Assembly: GCA_017303795.1 (NCBI GenBank)
Contig: JAFLBR010000001.1
Location: forward strand, 124,001-188,000
Origin: Cytophagales bacterium
GTDB taxonomy: Bacteria; Bacteroidota; Bacteroidia; Cytophagales; Cyclobacteriaceae
Direction: 5' to 3'
Length of the DNA stretch: 64,000 nt
The notes beneath the pieces are model-generated. The model had not been told where the DNA came from. It did not search any database and saw nothing but the letters and a program-made list of their open reading frames with translations. Every line of letters begins with the position of its first letter. The first letter of the stretch is position 1. A program made the position numbers and the translations under genes. Of the stretch, positions 62,723-64,000 are shown piece after piece.

Positions 62723-63088
62723 ATGCATTCAGGTAAAAAAATAGCCAAAGTTGTTATCCTTAGTATAATGGGGGTAGCTTTTTTAATTGGCGTAATCTGG
62801 GGTACCATGTACCTGTGGAACTGGTTAGTACCAACATTATTCAACGGCCCGGTAGTTAACATCTGGCAAACGCTGGGCTTACTCGCGCTTTCGCGGATTT
62901 TGTTTGGTCGATGGGGTGGTGGATGTAAACACAAAAACTCTAACGGCCCGTGGAAGCATTACTGGAAGGAGCGTTGGGCAAACATGAATGCTGAAGACCG
63001 CGAAAAGTTTAAGCAAAAACTTAAAGACAAGTGGTGCTATAAAGAAGAAAGCACTCCGGCTGCCAATTCAGGCACTTCAAACGGTTGA
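62723..63088 (+). CDS. Small membrane protein following the sigma factor
   Basis: A 121-residue protein: two hydrophobic spans (VVILSIMGVAFLIGVIWGTMYLWN and VVNIWQTLGLLALSRILFG), then a charged, Trp- and Lys-rich tail GPWKHYWKERWANMNAEDREKFKQKL with two cysteines (GGGCKHK and KWCYK). The tail could face the cytoplasm and bind the sigma factor or a metal. No family is recognised. Its closeness to the sigma gene suggests a shared transcript. Confidence 0.6.
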   Translation: MHSGKKIAKVVILSIMGVAFLIGVIWGTMYLWNWLVPTLFNGPVVNIWQTLGLLALSRILFGRWGGGCKHKNSNGPWKHYWKERWANMNAEDREKFKQKLKDKWCYKEESTPAANSGTSNG

Positions 63089-63177
63089 GGAGCCAGTTCG
63101 CTAAAAATTCACATAAGTTTTTTCAAAAACCCTGAACAATTGCCAAAAAATGGCGTTGAAGGAAACTGTGGAAACTT

Positions 63178-63207
63178 TTGGTAATGCTTTAAGTTTCCAT
63201 ACTTTTG
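63178..63207 (+). promoter_or_regulatory. Promoter of the TetR/TolC operon
   Basis: TTG (63178-63180), a 19-base spacer and TACTTTTG (63200-63207) fit the consensus exactly. Expected transcription start is within a few bases of the ATG at 63216, so the leader is nearly absent. Confidence 0.65.
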
Positions 63208-63215
63208 CCGGCCTT

Positions 63216-63863
63216 ATGGAAGAAATTCAGACATACGATAAAATTTTGGAAGGTGCCGAGGCGCTTTTTATGAAGTACGGAATCCGCAGTGTTACCATGG
63301 ATGACATTGCGCGACACCTGGCCGTTTCTAAAAAAACATTGTATCAGCACTTTGCCGATAAAGATGAGTTGGTGTACAAAATGTCTGAAAAGTTTCTGGA
63401 TCGGGCTTTCAATCAATACGATGAGATTTCCCGAAGTTCTAAAAATTCAATTGAAGAACTGAGCAAGATTTCAGTGTGCATGAAGCTCGATATGGAAAAT
63501 ATGAATCCCTCCATGTTGTTCGACTTGCAGAAGTATCACACCAAAGCCTGGAATTTGTGGAACGAACATAAAGGTAAAGTGATTAGCGAATCGGTAATGC
63601 GCAACATTACTAAGGGGATTGAGGATGGCTACTTCCGTGCGGAAGTAAATCCTGAAATAATGGCCCTTATACGAGTAGCCCTGATTGAAAATGCATTTAA
63701 TGGTGATGTGTTTCCGCGCGAACGATTTAGCCTGATAGATGTCCAATTGCAGCTCTTCGAATTGTTTGTACATGGGCTGTGTACCGAAAAAGGAAAAAAA
63801 TTATATCAGAAATACAAAGAGAATACCCAAATAACCAACCAACCCAATGAAGCAGTTTTATAA
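63216..63863 (+). CDS. TetR/AcrR-family transcriptional regulator
   Basis: A 215-residue repressor; the ATG at 63216 is chosen because it lies downstream of the promoter and gives MEEIQTYDKILEGAEALFMKYG, a classical TetR start. The helix-turn-helix is SVTMDDIARHLAVSKKTLYQHFADKDELV. The helical ligand-binding domain fills the rest. Overlap of 17 bp with a TolC-like gene indicates an efflux operon of the TetR-TolC-membrane-fusion-RND layout. Confidence 0.92.
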   Translation: MEEIQTYDKILEGAEALFMKYGIRSVTMDDIARHLAVSKKTLYQHFADKDELVYKMSEKFLDRAFNQYDEISRSSKNSIEELSKISVCMKLDMENMNPSMLFDLQKYHTKAWNLWNEHKGKVISESVMRNITKGIEDGYFRAEVNPEIMALIRVALIENAFNGDVFPRERFSLIDVQLQLFELFVHGLCTEKGKKLYQKYKENTQITNQPNEAVL

Positions 63864-64000
63864 ATTTTTTAGTTTACTACTCATGCTTGCGGCCGCACCG
63901 GCCTTGCAGGCACAAACAACGTTTACGTTACAGCAATGCATTGATTATGCGTTAGAGAATTCGGTGCAGGTACAAAATGCCATACTGGATCAGGAGATCG
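63847..64000 (+). CDS. TolC-family outer membrane efflux protein, 3' end outside the window
   Basis: Fifty-one codons are visible: signal peptide FFSLLLMLAAAPALQAQ, then TFTLQQCIDYALENSVQVQN, the start of the TolC helical barrel (the motif LxxCIxYAxxNN at its first helix). The ATG at 63847 overlaps the TetR gene by 17 bp. The rest of the gene lies beyond the window, and the pump components are expected to follow. Confidence 0.85.
   Translation, partial: MKQFYKFFSLLLMLAAAPALQAQTTFTLQQCIDYALENSVQVQNAILDQEI

Overview
The window reads as the chromosome of a Bacteroidota bacterium, most likely of the Cytophagales. The support is the recurrent promoter type (TTG, a spacer of about 19-20 bases, then TAnnTTTG), the near absence of Shine-Dalgarno sequences, the CarboxypepD_reg-like and DUF1080 proteins, the PadR plus prefix-domain ABC permease pair, the fused mutase IcmF and the moderate base composition. 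No rRNA, tRNA, CRISPR array, integrase or transposase was recognised, so this is chromosomal backbone with small accessory cassettes rather than one mobile island.

Layout. 0-3.4 kb: the 3' part of an SGNH hydrolase, a 283-bp tandem non-coding repeat, a TrmH-type methyltransferase and a zeta-toxin-like kinase with a tiny upstream partner. 3.5-16.4 kb: housekeeping genes on the + strand (RlmI-like methyltransferase, typA, guaA, hutI, apt) mixed with envelope proteins, ending in two paralogous secreted proteins. 16.4-22.5 kb: the fused acyl-CoA mutase IcmF (minus), a membrane histidine kinase with a STAS-like tail and two small genes. 22.5-36.2 kb: a carbohydrate or glycoside cluster made mostly of exported proteins: FMN hydroxyacid oxidase, Tat-exported isomerase/epimerase, GH3 lipoprotein with a divergent NUDIX-type regulator, a two-domain esterase, a large lipoprotein dehydrogenase-cytochrome c, two DUF1080 proteins, a SUMF1-like protein and a serine hydrolase. 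36.3-39 kb: a SET-domain gene overlapping a PiT transporter with a PhoU-like tail. 39-48.4 kb: small stress or accessory genes, hrpB, a DUF559 protein and a frameshifted abortive-infection gene. 48.4-56.1 kb: ABC permease with PadR regulator, a membrane gene group, and a Trk/Ktr potassium uptake pair. 56.2-64 kb: a two-subunit molybdenum hydroxylase, small accessory genes (TfoX, NTF2-like, SRPBCC, VOC, two DUF1801), an ECF sigma factor with a small membrane protein, and the start of a TetR-TolC efflux operon.

The most distinctive content is repeat biology. At least six short repeat families are visible: the structured 283-bp tandem unit, a degenerate family with strict 7-bp periodicity at four loci between 33.9 and 41.2 kb, a GC-rich palindrome found four times including in frame inside icmF and hrpB, and three dispersed inverted-repeat families. 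Several of these have become part of protein C-termini or linkers. The best defence-related candidates are the zeta-kinase module and the broken PutAbiC-like gene. I did not find a clearly new multi-gene defence system.
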